From Saccharomycopsis crataegensis (Eukaryota; Ascomycota; Saccharomycetes; Ascoideales; Saccharomycopsidaceae): a DNA stretch of 64,000 nucleotides. The stretch is from positions 2,852,001-2,916,000 of the forward strand of contig NW_027043829.1 of NCBI RefSeq assembly GCF_037102585.1, in the 5' to 3' direction. Positions 41,822 through 51,953 of this stretch are shown here, piece after piece. The first letter of the stretch is position 1. Each line of letters opens with the position of its first letter. The notes beneath the pieces are model-generated. The model saw nothing but the letters and a program-made list of their open reading frames with translations. It searched no databases and was not told where the DNA came from. Both the position numbers and the translations under genes were made by a program.

Positions 41822-42140
41822 TGTTGAGTTGGCAATCCAAAGTTATGTGGTTAGTCATTGTTCATGGAACCTTCTAGAACTCATGGAACCTTCTAGAACT
41901 TATGGAACCTTCTAGAACTTATGGAACCTTCTAGAATTCCATGGAACATTCTAGAGCTTATGGAACCTTCTAGAACCCATTGAGATTAATATAAATATGG
42001 GCCATGCCCCCCATAGTCTGAGTTTGTCCTTTATATAATTTAGATAGTTAACAAGTAAAACAAGTATAACAAGGGAATAAATATTATTGAATATTATTGT
42101 TATCAATGTCTTTTGTAACTAGAGTTACAAAACTACAACA
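41822..42140 (+). mobile_element. Cop-A solo LTR in Cop-A2, longest variant
   Basis: 319 bp with a perfect ATAAA duplication (41817-41821 and 42141-42145). Six 19-20-bp heat-shock-element units at 41864-41977. A self-family insertion reduced to a solo LTR. Confidence 0.95.
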
Positions 42141-42371
42141 ATAAACAAGGGTGTATTGAGATGGCAAAGCATCCAGCTTTCCATCATCGCACCAAACACA
42201 TTGACATCAGGACTCACTTTATCAGGGACCACATTGGATCTGGCTCTATCAATTTGGAGTACTTGAGCACTGGAATCATGGTTGCTGACATGTTCACTAA
42301 AGGTCTTGCTGCTCCTCAATTCATAGAGCTAAGAAAGCTTTGTGGTATGGTGACTTTGAATTGAGAGAGGG

Positions 42372-42632
42372 TGTTGAGTTGACAATCCAAAGTTATGTGG
42401 TTAGTCATTGTTCATGGAACCTTCTAGAACTTATGGAACATTCTAGAGCTTATGGAACCTTCTAGAACCCATTGAGATTAATATAAATATGGGCCATGCC
42501 CCCCATAGTCTGAGTTTGTCCTTTATATAATTTAGATAGTTAACAAGTAAAACAAGTATAACAAGGGAATAAATATTATTGAATATTATTGTTATCAATG
42601 TCTTTTGTAACTAGAGTTACAAAACTACAACA
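42372..42632 (+). repeat. Cop-A2 3' LTR
   Basis: 261 bp preceded by the purine tract GAGAGAGGG. Three heat-shock-element units at 42414-42471. Confidence 0.93.
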
Positions 42633-43177
42633 ATATTTGGTGCTGATGTCTTTTTGGAGAGTATTAGGCCAGGTTTGACACGAGTTCCCAATTTTAACGC
42701 CTAGATATTGGATTTCATAATTATTGTCAGCAATATCTATTTGGAAGTCGGACTGGAATGGTATTTGATCGCATGGAACAATTAATCTGGATTTGCTTTT
42801 GTTTAATTTAGAACCACTGACTTGTTCGAACGCCTGAATTATCTTCATAGTGTTTTTGAAGTCATTATGATCTCTCAAGAATAAGGTAACATCATCTGCA
42901 TAGGCAAGGTATTTGACTCTGGGGATGATGTTTGGTTGGATCTTATGGTTGTAACTGAATCCTTTATTTAATCCTTGGATGGCTCTTAGAAAAGGTTCAA
43001 GGGCTAACGCGAAAATTGTTGGTGAAAGTGGGTTGCCCTGAAGGGTTCCGTTTCTTAATGGGAAAGAAGGGCCTGTAATGTTATTTAGGCAAATGGTTCC
43101 GAGGGCTTTGGTAAGGATAGCGTGAATTGTTTCCGTCATTTTTCCAAAATTGAGTTTTCGAAGTAATATTTTAAGGT
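42633..43177 (-). mobile_element. Z1 LINE fragment (RT domain)
   Basis: Matches 6490-7036 of the longer Z1 copy. Its ORF2 piece contains GNPLSP and YADD and is open. The 5' end joins, through about 17 unexplained bases, the A14 tail of Z2. The 3' side is cut by the Cop-A2 LTR. Confidence 0.92.
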
Positions 43178-43194
43178 GCTGTGTGTGTAGACTA

Positions 43195-45870
43195 TTTTTT
43201 TTTTTTTTAAAGACAAAATTCAATATATTAATTAATTATATAACTATATATCTCATAAACTATCTAATGTAGTTTGAAAATTAAAGTATTAAGGGAAAAC
43301 CATTAATGGTGAAAAACCCTATTATTGTGAAAAAATGTTTTTATGCGTTTTTAGGGTTTTTAATTGTTGTTTTTTTTTTTGATTTTATTTTTTTTTGATT
43401 TTATTTTCTTGTTTTTCCCCACCTATTTTTTCTTCTCCGCTTGAAAGATATTGCTTTCAAGCAAGAAGATCATTGAATCAACGGCCATATGACAATTGAA
43501 ATGCCTTTTGGATTTCAATCTTGATAATTTTCGTTGGAAACCTAGATATCTATCGATCGTTCTGGTTTCGTTCATGTTTGTGGCAGGGGTAATGATTGTT
43601 TGCCAGGTTAATGGGATATTCAAGTCAATTTTTTTCCAAAGTTTCTGGGCCAATGGACATTCAATAAGATGGTGCTTCATGATTTCAAATTGGATTTCCT
43701 TTGGGGCATATTGGGGTTCATCATATCTGGTTAATTTTTTGCTGCAATAGTCACAATGATTATTTACGTAATTGTGATTTTCAATGCCCAAATGAAAGAT
43801 GTGAATATTTTGATATTTCCCCGGGAAATGTTGGTTGAATTTTTTGAGGTTATGCCAAAAGTTATCAACTTGTTTCTGATTCACCCCAGTAATGACCATG
43901 AGTGTTTTTGACATCTTGTTCACATCTTGTTTTTCCCGTTGTTTTTTACTTCCTTTAGTATGGTCAAAATCCTTAATTCTAATTGGAATGTGTTGTTGAT
44001 ATTTTTCAGGAATCCCTTTTTCAATTGAATTTTTCAAATCTTCAATTCCAATCTTCATTGGCTTCAACCTGATTGTACGTTTCTTTATACCAAGAACTTT
44101 TCTGAAATCCCAGTACGCTGTCCTTTCAGCATCTGAGAATGTGCTGCTATTCATAACTTCTAAGGAAATTGAATCATTGGTATTCTCAATGTCATCCGCT
44201 AGTTCAAGTAATACCACCCACCAATAATGAGTTTTGATATAATCTTCCTTTGGTGATTTTGTTGGTGATGTTTTTTGAATGATGTTGTTGATACTTGATT
44301 GAATTTTGAAACGTAATATCTGGTTATATTTAGTGTGACTATCCAAAAACAAATCCTGGAAAATTTTGGCTCTTCGGTGTTGGAGTTGAGACTTTAAATC
44401 AATCATTGAGAAACCGCCTTTGTTGTTGTGTGTCTTGAGTGTATCCAAAGAAATAGGTGTATCTTGCTTGACCAATAACTTAATCGATGTGTCAATTTGA
44501 TTCAACTGATTGGGTAACAAAGGTTGGTGTAGTTCTTTGTAATAGAACTTGGATGCAATATATGTGTTGAATGCTTCTATTTTTGATTGAATCAGCAAGC
44601 TGGTCATGTTTGATAACTTGTACTTGATATGGAGGTCACGCTGCAATGTTTCCGGCCAAAATGTCACTGATGGTCCAATAGTTATCCCCAAATATGTCAA
44701 TTGAAAGTTTTCATCAGCAATCTCAAATGGGAATGGTGTCAAAAATGGATAATTATCAGTTGGTATGATTAGTTGGGATTTCTTTTCATTGAGTTTGCTG
44801 CCACTGAATTTTTCAAATAGTCTAATACATTTCATTGTTTTGGAATAATCTCTTTTATCTTTGAGGAAAACTGTGATATCATCAGCAAAAGCAAGATAAT
44901 GTTGACTGCTATATGCTTCAGGTATCAAATCTCCTTGGTAACTATGGCCTCTGGTATTCTGTTTGATAGATCGTAGTAAAGGTTCTACTGCTAATGCAAA
45001 TAATGAAGGGGAAAACGGATTACCTTGGAGGGTACCATTTTTTAAATTGAATAATGGGCCGGTCATGTTGTTGATGTATAAGGATCCCGTTGTCTGCTTG
45101 AGGATGTTGATGATTAACTTGGCTAATTTTTTTCCAAAATTTAAATGGGACAATAGTTGTTCCATATATTCGTGAGATATCCTATCGAACGCTTTCTCCA
45201 AATCCACAATTAGTATCAGCTTTTGTGGATTTGGTATTATATGCGTTTTATCTTTTGGATGAATTAGACTATCTAACATTTCTCTGAAAATGGTGATGTT
45301 GGAGAACGATGACCGGCCTGGAATAAAACCAGCTTGATCTTCCCCTATGATATCGGGCAAGTGCTTCAACAACCTATTATTAATTATTGTGGATAATAAT
45401 CGAAGATTAGTGTTGATAAGGGCTATCGGCCTATAGTTTCCAATGTTTTCTTTTGACTTTCCAGGCTTTGGTATGATGTTAAAGAGTATAGTTCGGTAGT
45501 GGAATGGTAAATTTCCTTCAGTTAGAATGTGGTTAAATTCTTGAAGAAGGATGTGTTTGATTTGGGGAAATAATTCCTTATAAAATTTGTATGGGATTCC
45601 ATCTATGCCCGGTGTGGACTTCAAATTTGCCGAATCAATTGCCAGTTTGAGTTCTTCCATTGTTATGGAGGAATCCATTTTTCTCTTCTCTTCAGGAGAT
45701 ATTCCTTGGGTTGGAATCACGTCCTGAAGATATTTATGTATTTTTTTTGTGTCCTTTGTTCCTCTGGTTCCATCAAACAAGTCCATATAATATTCAGTTG
45801 CTATTTTCATTATCTCTTCATGAGATTGAACTAGTGTCCCTTGTACATCTTTTAGCTGTTTTATTGGGCG
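43195..45870 (-). mobile_element. Z2 LINE, 5'-truncated copy with intact RT frame
   Basis: Poly(A) is T14 at 43195-43208, 3' UTR to 43422, ORF2 to the 5' break at 45870. There it abuts A8 (T-run 45871-45878) inside a Gyp-2 LTR fragment upstream of tRNA-Gly. Confidence 0.93.
43423..45869 (-). pseudogene. Z2 ORF2, 5'-truncated but open through RT and zinc knuckle
   Basis: About 815 codons are open. RT blocks NYRPIALINTNLRLL, VDLEKAFDRISH, GNPFSPSLF and FADDITVFL, and the C-terminal CDYCSKK...H...C knuckle. The endonuclease domain is missing because of 5' truncation, so insertion activity is unlikely. It is valuable as the unbroken reference that shows where the Z1 frame break lies. The first internal ATG is at 45808-45810, but the frame is open to the junction. 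Confidence 0.92.
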
Positions 45871-45878
45871 TTTTTTTT

Positions 45879-45918
45879 ATTCTATTTTATAACCAATTGC
45901 TCAAACCATATTACAACA
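45879..45918 (-). mobile_element. Gyp-2 LTR 5'-end fragment upstream of tRNA-Gly
   Basis: TATAACCAATTGCTCAAACC and CATATTACAACA resemble the Gyp-2 LTR start. It ends 20 nt before the tRNA, a little farther than at the other tRNAs. Confidence 0.55.
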
Positions 45919-45938
45919 ATACAACACAGTGTGTAGTG

Positions 45939-46009
45939 GCGTGGATGGTTTAGTGGTAAAATTCAACTTTGCCATAGTTGAGCCCCGGGTTCGATTCCCG
46001 GTCTACGCA
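45939..46009 (+). tRNA. tRNA-Gly (anticodon GCC)
   Basis: GCGTGGA/TCTACGC acceptor, D arm GTTTAGTGGTAAAAT typical of tRNA-Gly, anticodon loop TTGCCAT with GCC at 45971-45973, T arm CCGGGTTCGATTCCCGG. Only short T-runs follow, so the Pol III terminator is weak. Confidence 0.96.
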
Positions 46010-46425
46010 TTTAACTTCCAAAATTTCACTTGGAAAAATTCTTTCCTCTTAGAGGCCAACAACCAAGGCGTTTGGTTATCAATCAAAAACAAGCTTACTT
46101 TTTTGTCAGAGTATACCACAACGGTGGTATTCAACTCATTTCTCTGATCAATCCTAAGTATGGTACCGATACTGGATTGTACTAACATTGCTACATTACT
46201 GGTTCTAGACTGTATTTGATTAGTTATAGCAACCGTAGCTTGGCAAGTCAGGAGCAAGAAGCAATAATCTGGATAATGACGTACGGAGCTTCTAATAGTC
46301 AGGAAGGAAGAATTGTATAATAAAGGATGTCTACATCCTTAAAATATCTCACACTAGTAAACTAGATAGTTGAGTAAGAGCAATTAACATTGACTTGACA
46401 GACCCGAAAGAATATTATTATTGTA
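46010..46425 (+). other. probable decayed copia LTR (family E relic)
   Basis: No gene. Segment 46275-46345 (GAGCTTCTAATAGTCAGGAAGG followed by a GGATGTCTACATCC hairpin) has the same layout as 21690-21760 and 58487-58560. It leads into a short Ser/Thr-rich ORF, as an LTR leads into gag. Confidence 0.35.
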
Positions 46426-46683
46426 ATGGCTTCAACTAATGAGTCCAATGATGCAATCATTGCTGATGCACTGAACACTTCAACTACTCAGTCTGATTCG
46501 GCTTCTACTGCTAATCAACAAGCGGGTGTCCCTAGCTCAGCTAGCGACTCCCATCAAAAACTTCCACTTCTCAAGACGAATATACCATGGTTGTGGCACA
46601 TAATACTATTTTGTTCAAGTATTTTGAAAATACTTTGTGATGGCGCAGCCAACTATATGATCGTTTACATTTATTATCTATGA
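46426..46683 (+). pseudogene. short Ser/Thr/Asn-rich ORF, possible gag N-terminus
   Basis: 85 codons: a hydrophilic low-complexity start (MASTNESNDAIIADAL...) of the kind that opens Ty1-type Gag proteins, then an unrelated hydrophobic tail. Similar short ORFs at 58637 and 63025 follow similar leaders. I do not recognise a functional protein, and a real small gene is not excluded. Confidence 0.35.
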
Positions 46684-47195
46684 TGAGGTACTTGAAACTT
46701 AGAAACCATTAGAACCTTGAAATAGGAGACTGTAGAAGGCGCTCAGGTTAGTTGTACATGGTTCATAATAAAAGAGAATTTGAAATCTTATCTTCATTTT
46801 AACCTTCAAATGCCTCATATTATTCAATGTTGGCTATAATGAATTTACAGAGCAAAATAAATACACATGAGTCGCAGTTGGAACTATCTTATATATATAA
46901 CGACCAACCAAACAACAGAGATTGTGTACTACAAGGCTGGGTAGCCTACTATAAGCAGTGAAAATATGTCATGATATTATGTAATCACATTATAAAGAAA
47001 CCTCCGGTTCTCATACAATCTTCATAAATCGTTTCAGTATAATATATCTATGTATATAGAAAGGGTCTCTTGTTTCATATAAGTTTTAATGAAAATAATT
47101 AGCTCCATTGAAAATTCTAGAACATTCAAAAGTATCAGCGAAATTTTGACAAATGAAGGTAGTTGAAATAAATTAACAAATGTCCTTCACCAAAA
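46684..47195. other. intergenic spacer
   Basis: AT-rich, no feature seen; contains the 3' region of the phospholipase B gene. Confidence 0.5.
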
Positions 47196-49653
47196 CTAGG
47201 AATAGCAAAATTCTTTAAAGCACTTTTGACACACCTTTGGAATACTGAATGTATATGGATTGATTTTTCTGTTCATTCCTAGACTTCCTCTATCAAATTC
47301 TCTTTTTAATGTAGCACAAGCTATGCATTTATCATAATAGGGAATATACGAGGAATTTCCATATGTCACAATGTTCACTCCATTTGTTAGCATACCGCTG
47401 ACCTCTTCAGGGCTATATGAAAGTTTGAATGTCGAAATATTTGATTGGAATGAATATGGTGAGTTTGGGAAATAAACAATTAATGGCGGGAGCCATAAGT
47501 TGCTGGTATGGTTTTCATGGAGATCCCTTTGGAAGGTCGGATTTTTTCTCTCAGGATAATCTTGCAAGTGACATCCCATAAAGCTAGGCATTTTGTTTAA
47601 ACCTTTAGAAACCAATTCAGTCGATGATGGTACATTTGGGAAAACACTATGATAATATAACTTTGATTCTGGAGAGTGTTTATATGCAAAAGCTGGCATG
47701 TTGGTATTTTTGGCATATCTATCAAAAGTGGCTTTTAAAGATGTACCATTCGGAAATCCTCTCATGTCCGAAGTTGAATCTATTGCAAAAATTATATCCA
47801 CGTTTCTTGCTTCTTGTAAATATGGATAGAAGGGAATATTCTGTTTGTCTTCACCACCGTCAACCATGAAAAGATTAGGAGATTTTACAAAATCTTCATC
47901 AGAATTAGAGCTAGTGAATCCATAAAATGGATTAGGAGCCAAAATAGCATAATCAGGATGGTTCTTGGAAATTCTTTCAAAGTTCTTACCCAAACCAAAA
48001 GTATACAAAATAACGCTCATAGCCACAGAAGTTTTCTTTTTTGCAGAGGTGACCGCTTGCCATATATAAATCAAAACGTTGTTGAAGAGGGAAGAGGATG
48101 TCGCAGTTATGAAGCCAATATTATCAAAGCCAGAGACACAAAGTGGTTGATTTTGCTGATTGTAAAACACAGGTGATCCGTTAAACACAGGTGATCCAAG
48201 ATATTCAATATCAGTAAAGGCATTCAAGTAATAATCCCAGGATCCGAATTCAAAGGGGGTGAATTCCAAAATCTGTGAGTTCTGATTGGTTGCAATAACA
48301 TCAGGCCATCTTGAGTTACTTAAAATTATAGGCAATGGCATTTCATAGGATTTGAATGATTCTAATGTTTTAGTGGATGAGTAAGTCAAAGGTATTTCTA
48401 AGGAAACATCAGGCAACCGACCCGATGAAGATAAATAGAGTCTTTTAGTCAATGCTATGGCCAAATAATCAGTAAATGTTATACCAAATCCAGCTAGTTT
48501 TTTAATTGTTACTTGGGAATGTAGATTCTGGTAAAAGCTGGATATAGTGTCCCAAGTCACCTCTCCTTTGCTGAAAAGTCCACGACTGCCAAAATATTTA
48601 TTCCTTAATGAAGTTTGATTTTTGAAAGACTTTATTCCTTTATTAGATGGCGAGAAAGCTTTGGTAACATTGGACAGTGTCGCATTGCAGCATTTAGCAT
48701 CAAATTTACTGTAATAAAAAGTGTTATTCATCAAATCAATTTTTTCATGCTGTTTATATTCTAACACCCTTTGATGTGTATGGTTTTCATCATTACCATC
48801 CTTACTCAATTTTTCCAACCTTTTGATAAATCGTTTGAGCTTATCATTGATAAACCCTGCAATCTTTCGTTTTATCAATGCGTTTTCATAATGATCATTG
48901 TGTTCAATACTTAGTTCTCTCTTTGCAAATTTGGGACCACCTCTATTATTGAATGCTTCCTGTTCAGCAGAAAAATCAATGTGCGGAATACCTTCAAGTA
49001 AAGGTCTATCAAACTTCCAGCAACTCGGATTATTCCATAAAACATAAATTGATTTGAAATCATGAGCAACCACAGATGATACCAACCAGCTTCCACCGGA
49101 TACTCCTGAAAGGTACATTGCTGCCTGCAAAATGCCGCCAAGATGGCCAGTATTTGTCGAGTTAGGGGTTCGAGAGTCAAACGCCATTAATGCTCCGGCG
49201 CCATTGAACATTGACCTGTAACCACCACCACTAATAGAGATAGCAATGGTGACATTCTTTGTAAGGGTTTCATAAAAGCTATCGGCATCAAAGTCCTCAC
49301 CCAAATCAGCGCGATGAATAAAGTTTTTATGAGCTTCGCCTGTGATTCTTTGTCTATTGCTGATATACTCCTGTTCTTGAGCGTTGAGATATTGCTGTTT
49401 TGTTGGTTAGCACTATTGATGAGCCAGCCACCTCTTTTTCTATGACTTCAAGCAAAAACAAAAGTCCAATACCCACATTCGCTACTCTTACTAATGACCT
49501 AGAAGGACATATGACCGAGTAAGGGGAATAGATGTGACGTTCCAGCCCTTCTTTTAGTGGCTGTTTGAGTGGGGGACTGACTGCGTGACATATGGATATA
49601 AAAAGGTAAACCAGCAAGAGAACAAAATTACTCTTAAATTTAGAAGACCACAT
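47196..49653 (-). CDS. PLB1: secreted lysophospholipase / phospholipase B, one predicted intron
   Basis: Phospholipases B release fatty acids from phospholipids and lysophospholipids at the cell surface or outside. Exon 1 (49653 to about 49492) holds a signal peptide (FVLLLVYLFISICHA) and the family's CPSxSLVR start. Exon 2 (49394-47196) holds the cPLA2/PLB catalytic domain: SGGGYRSMFNG (oxyanion region), GVSGGSW (nucleophile Ser about 153), and VDGGEDKQN (catalytic Asp). The C-terminus is Cys-rich, CIACATLKRE and CQKCFKEFC, without a GPI-anchor tail. The predicted protein is about 786-791 aa. The start at 49651-49653 was chosen because it puts the signal peptide first; an in-frame ATG also exists at 49695. 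The paralogue (PLB1/2/3) cannot be fixed. Confidence 0.9.
49395..49491 (-). other. predicted intron of the phospholipase B gene
   Basis: Exon 1 and exon 2 are in different frames with no ATG before exon 2. Between them lie a branch site TGCTAAC and an acceptor CAACAAAACAG. The donor is GTAAGAG (intron 97 nt) or GTGGGT at 49476 (82 nt). Both keep the frame; the second preserves the conserved LVR. Confidence 0.75.
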
Positions 49654-49695
49654 TTGGAAGGATATCTTATTTGGGGAGACAATTATCCTAGACAT

Positions 49696-50067
49696 TCAAA
49701 GAAGGAATACAAATATGGTCTGAAATATGCCACAAAAACAAAATTTGCCGACGCCATCCCCGTAAATCAGAACGACAGAAACACGCATACATCGCTAAAC
49801 AGCAAGAAGTGGGGCCATTACGCCTTCACACGCCCGAATATAGCATCAAATTATATGCTAGTACTAATAATCACTATTAACTGATGGCATAGGTGAATGT
49901 ATATATAAGGAAGAAACCGTCTTCTATTTAAAAACAAAAAGCACAAAGCAATGTTGTCACTAGTGCCCTTAGCAATTATATGAGAAAAAAAATAAAAGGA
50001 ACAGAAAAAAAAATCCCCAAATTTGACTGTGTTACGTGTGATCATCGACGCACAAACAAAAGATACC
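49696..50067. promoter_or_regulatory. divergent promoter region of the phospholipase B and SSP120-like genes
   Basis: 372 bp between two outward-pointing genes. Possible TATA (TATATATAAG near 49898-49907) faces the SSP120-like gene. No other site is recognised. Confidence 0.5.
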
Positions 50068-50772
50068 ATGAAAATACACGCTATAATATTTGCTTTTGCC
50101 TTGCAACTTACACAGAGTTTGGCTATATCTCAAGAGGAGGCTGCAAAGATAGGAACGGACCTCAAACAAAGACCCCCTGCTGGGGTTTCATGGGAAGAAT
50201 GGCATATGAAGTCAGAGCATGGATTAGATGACTATGATGCTGACTCGGTGTTCCAATTACATCTTTCGTCTAAAAAGGACGCCCTTACAAGAAAAGACAT
50301 ACTTAATATGTATGGGTTATTAAGAACAGAGGTTGTGGGTAGTGGTGACGGAATGGGTAGTCATGATGAAAGTGAAGGTATTACTGATGCTACCAAGGAG
50401 GAGATCATCGATAAGGTTTTGAGCATGTGTGATTATAATAAGGATGGAGAGATTACTTTGGATGAGTGGAGAAGATTTTCAAAAAATGGTGGCAGACTCC
50501 CTGATATGGGTGTTGGTGTGGGTCATCATGGTGACTTTGAGTATGAATACGAGATTCATCATTGGTTGGAACACCACTCCGAAGATGATCCAGATGTGAA
50601 AATACAGCATAAAGAAGACATTGAACATGAACTATTACATCATGAACATGAAATTGAACATGAGGATGGTACTGAAGATGGGCGTCCAAAGAATTTCGTC
50701 AAAACATCTGCCCAAGAATTGAATGCTCAGATCATTCTTGCTAACATTCCTTCAAAGTATCGTGCATATTGA
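50068..50772 (+). CDS. SSP120: SSP120-like secretory-pathway EF-hand protein
   Basis: 234 aa. Signal peptide MKIHAIIFAFALQLTQSLA. The body matches yeast Ssp120 (nucleobindin-like): PAGVSWEEWHMKSEHGL, a calcium-binding EF-hand DYNKDGEITLDEW, and the conserved VGVGHHGDFEYEYEIHHW and ELLHHEHEIEHE blocks. In Saccharomyces the protein acts in the ER-Golgi and binds the cargo receptor Emp47. An in-frame upstream ATG at 50023 would put 15 residues before the signal peptide, so 50068 is preferred. Intact. Confidence 0.93.
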   Translation: MKIHAIIFAFALQLTQSLAISQEEAAKIGTDLKQRPPAGVSWEEWHMKSEHGLDDYDADSVFQLHLSSKKDALTRKDILNMYGLLRTEVVGSGDGMGSHDESEGITDATKEEIIDKVLSMCDYNKDGEITLDEWRRFSKNGGRLPDMGVGVGHHGDFEYEYEIHHWLEHHSEDDPDVKIQHKEDIEHELLHHEHEIEHEDGTEDGRPKNFVKTSAQELNAQIILANIPSKYRAY

Positions 50773-51068
50773 TTAAAGTTACTTTATATTTGTATATATC
50801 CTATACTTCATGCTTTCATTATTTCTCTCTAACATATCCTCTTTCTTTCCTTTTCTCTAGGCGAGTTTTATTTCTAAATTTTTGCAATACTCTATAAAAG
50901 GACCTTCATGATTGTTATTTATTTAAACAGTAGAATTATCAGCTGTATCAATTAATAACCAATAAATATTAAAATTAGAAAATAATACTAATAATAATAA
51001 ACTAAATACGGCAGCCAAGAAGAATATATAGAGAAAAAAAATATGGTGGCAGATCACAACTTCAAAAG
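50773..51068. other. convergent intergenic region
   Basis: The 3' ends of the SSP120-like gene and RNH1 meet here; AT-rich, with AATAAT-type polyadenylation-like sequence. Confidence 0.5.
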
Positions 51069-51953
51069 CTATTGAGGATGTTTGTCAGCACCTTTGTTAG
51101 CTAAAGCATCGGCCATCTCATTCCCATATATACCTTTATGTCCAGGGACGTATGAAATCTTGATGCTTCCTTCGTTGTTGATCTCTTTGATATTACTGAT
51201 AATTGGTTTAATCAAATCAGAATTGGCCACCGGTGTACCTGTGCTTGTCTTCCATCCATTTCGCTCCCATTTATCCTTCCATTCGGTGACCGCCTTTTTC
51301 GTGTATTGAGAATCTGTATGGACATTATACAGACTACCGTTACCAGCACGGATATCATCTAAAATTGAATCTGTGGCATGCCTAAGAGCCTGTAATTCAG
51401 CACGTTGATTAGTTTGAACTGGCCCTTTGAGAGGGGCATGATAGTTTTTGGGGTCGTTATCATTCCAATACACACCATAACCTGCTTTGGCATTTGGTTT
51501 GCCATTGTTTCTCGATGATCCATCAACGTAAACATCCTTTGTGACTTTGCTAGTACCTTTACGGCTGGAGTAAGAGGAGCTAGAAGCACTATATACAACA
51601 CTACTTGATCCTGTATAGCTATTCACGGAAGGAGAAGTTTTTGTCGCAGCTTTGATTGTGGTATTAGAGTAATAGCTACTACGACTTGATCCATAGCCAC
51701 CGGAATTGTAACTGGGTGAGTAACTAGTGGAGCCCCCACTACCTGATCCATAGCTACTTGATCCTCCACCCGAACCATAATTACTGGATTCTCCTCCACT
51801 GTTGGAGCTCACAAAACTTCTCGCCTCTGCTTCGGTATTGAAGGATTTGTAAACTGCGTTGGAATAACCATGAACCTGTTCTTTGGCAGACCCCCAGTCA
51901 TTGAAAACCCCATTGCTACGCCCATTGGCAATGGCATAATACTTTTTTCCCAT
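51069..51953 (-). CDS. RNH1: ribonuclease H1
   Basis: 294 aa. RNase H1 cuts RNA in RNA-DNA hybrids in nucleus and/or mitochondria. The N-terminal hybrid-binding (viroplasmin-like) domain is KKYYAIANGRSNGVFNDW through EARSFV (about 1-48). A long Ser/Gly/Tyr linker (about 50-135) contains GSGG and SSY repeats. The catalytic RNase H domain has VYVDGSSRNN (Asp), NQRAELQAL (Glu), HTDSQYT (Asp) and GNEMADALAN (Asp), the full DEDD set. ATG at 51951-51953; upstream codons lack an ATG. There is a single hybrid-binding domain. Confidence 0.95.
   Translation of the reverse strand: MGKKYYAIANGRSNGVFNDWGSAKEQVHGYSNAVYKSFNTEAEARSFVSSNSGGESSNYGSGGGSSSYGSGSGGSTSYSPSYNSGGYGSSRSSYYSNTTIKAATKTSPSVNSYTGSSSVVYSASSSSYSSRKGTSKVTKDVYVDGSSRNNGKPNAKAGYGVYWNDNDPKNYHAPLKGPVQTNQRAELQALRHATDSILDDIRAGNGSLYNVHTDSQYTKKAVTEWKDKWERNGWKTSTGTPVANSDLIKPIISNIKEINNEGSIKISYVPGHKGIYGNEMADALANKGADKHPQ

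Larger units (their letters stand above)
37256..42364 (+). pseudogene. Cop-A2 Gag-Pol, with a frameshift and two LTR insertions
   Basis: It follows Cop-A1 almost residue for residue (CFNCGKPGHFKKDC, DSGASQH, TDNGGEF, YVDDLLI). A 52-bp duplication (40711-40814) breaks the frame just after the RT core. RNase H is split after RKSTTG by a Cop-B LTR (41230-41631) and again after MFDD by a Cop-A LTR (41822-42140). The last part, 42141-42364, ends with the normal CGM-TLN and stop before GAGAGAGGG. It cannot encode Pol. Confidence 0.93.
36993..42632 (+). mobile_element. Cop-A2: second Cop-A element, heavily damaged
   Basis: 5' LTR 36993-37251, gag-pol, 3' LTR 42372-42632. Inside are a 52-bp tandem duplication, a Cop-B solo LTR and a Cop-A solo LTR. 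The outer flanks TTCCA and ATATT do not match, and they belong to Z1 copies of opposite orientation. The present junctions were therefore probably produced by recombination between two Cop-A elements. Confidence 0.93.

Noticed and set aside
49851-50069. 72-aa minus-strand ORF in the divergent promoter
   Set aside because: Overlaps the SSP120-like start region and has no domain; chance frame.
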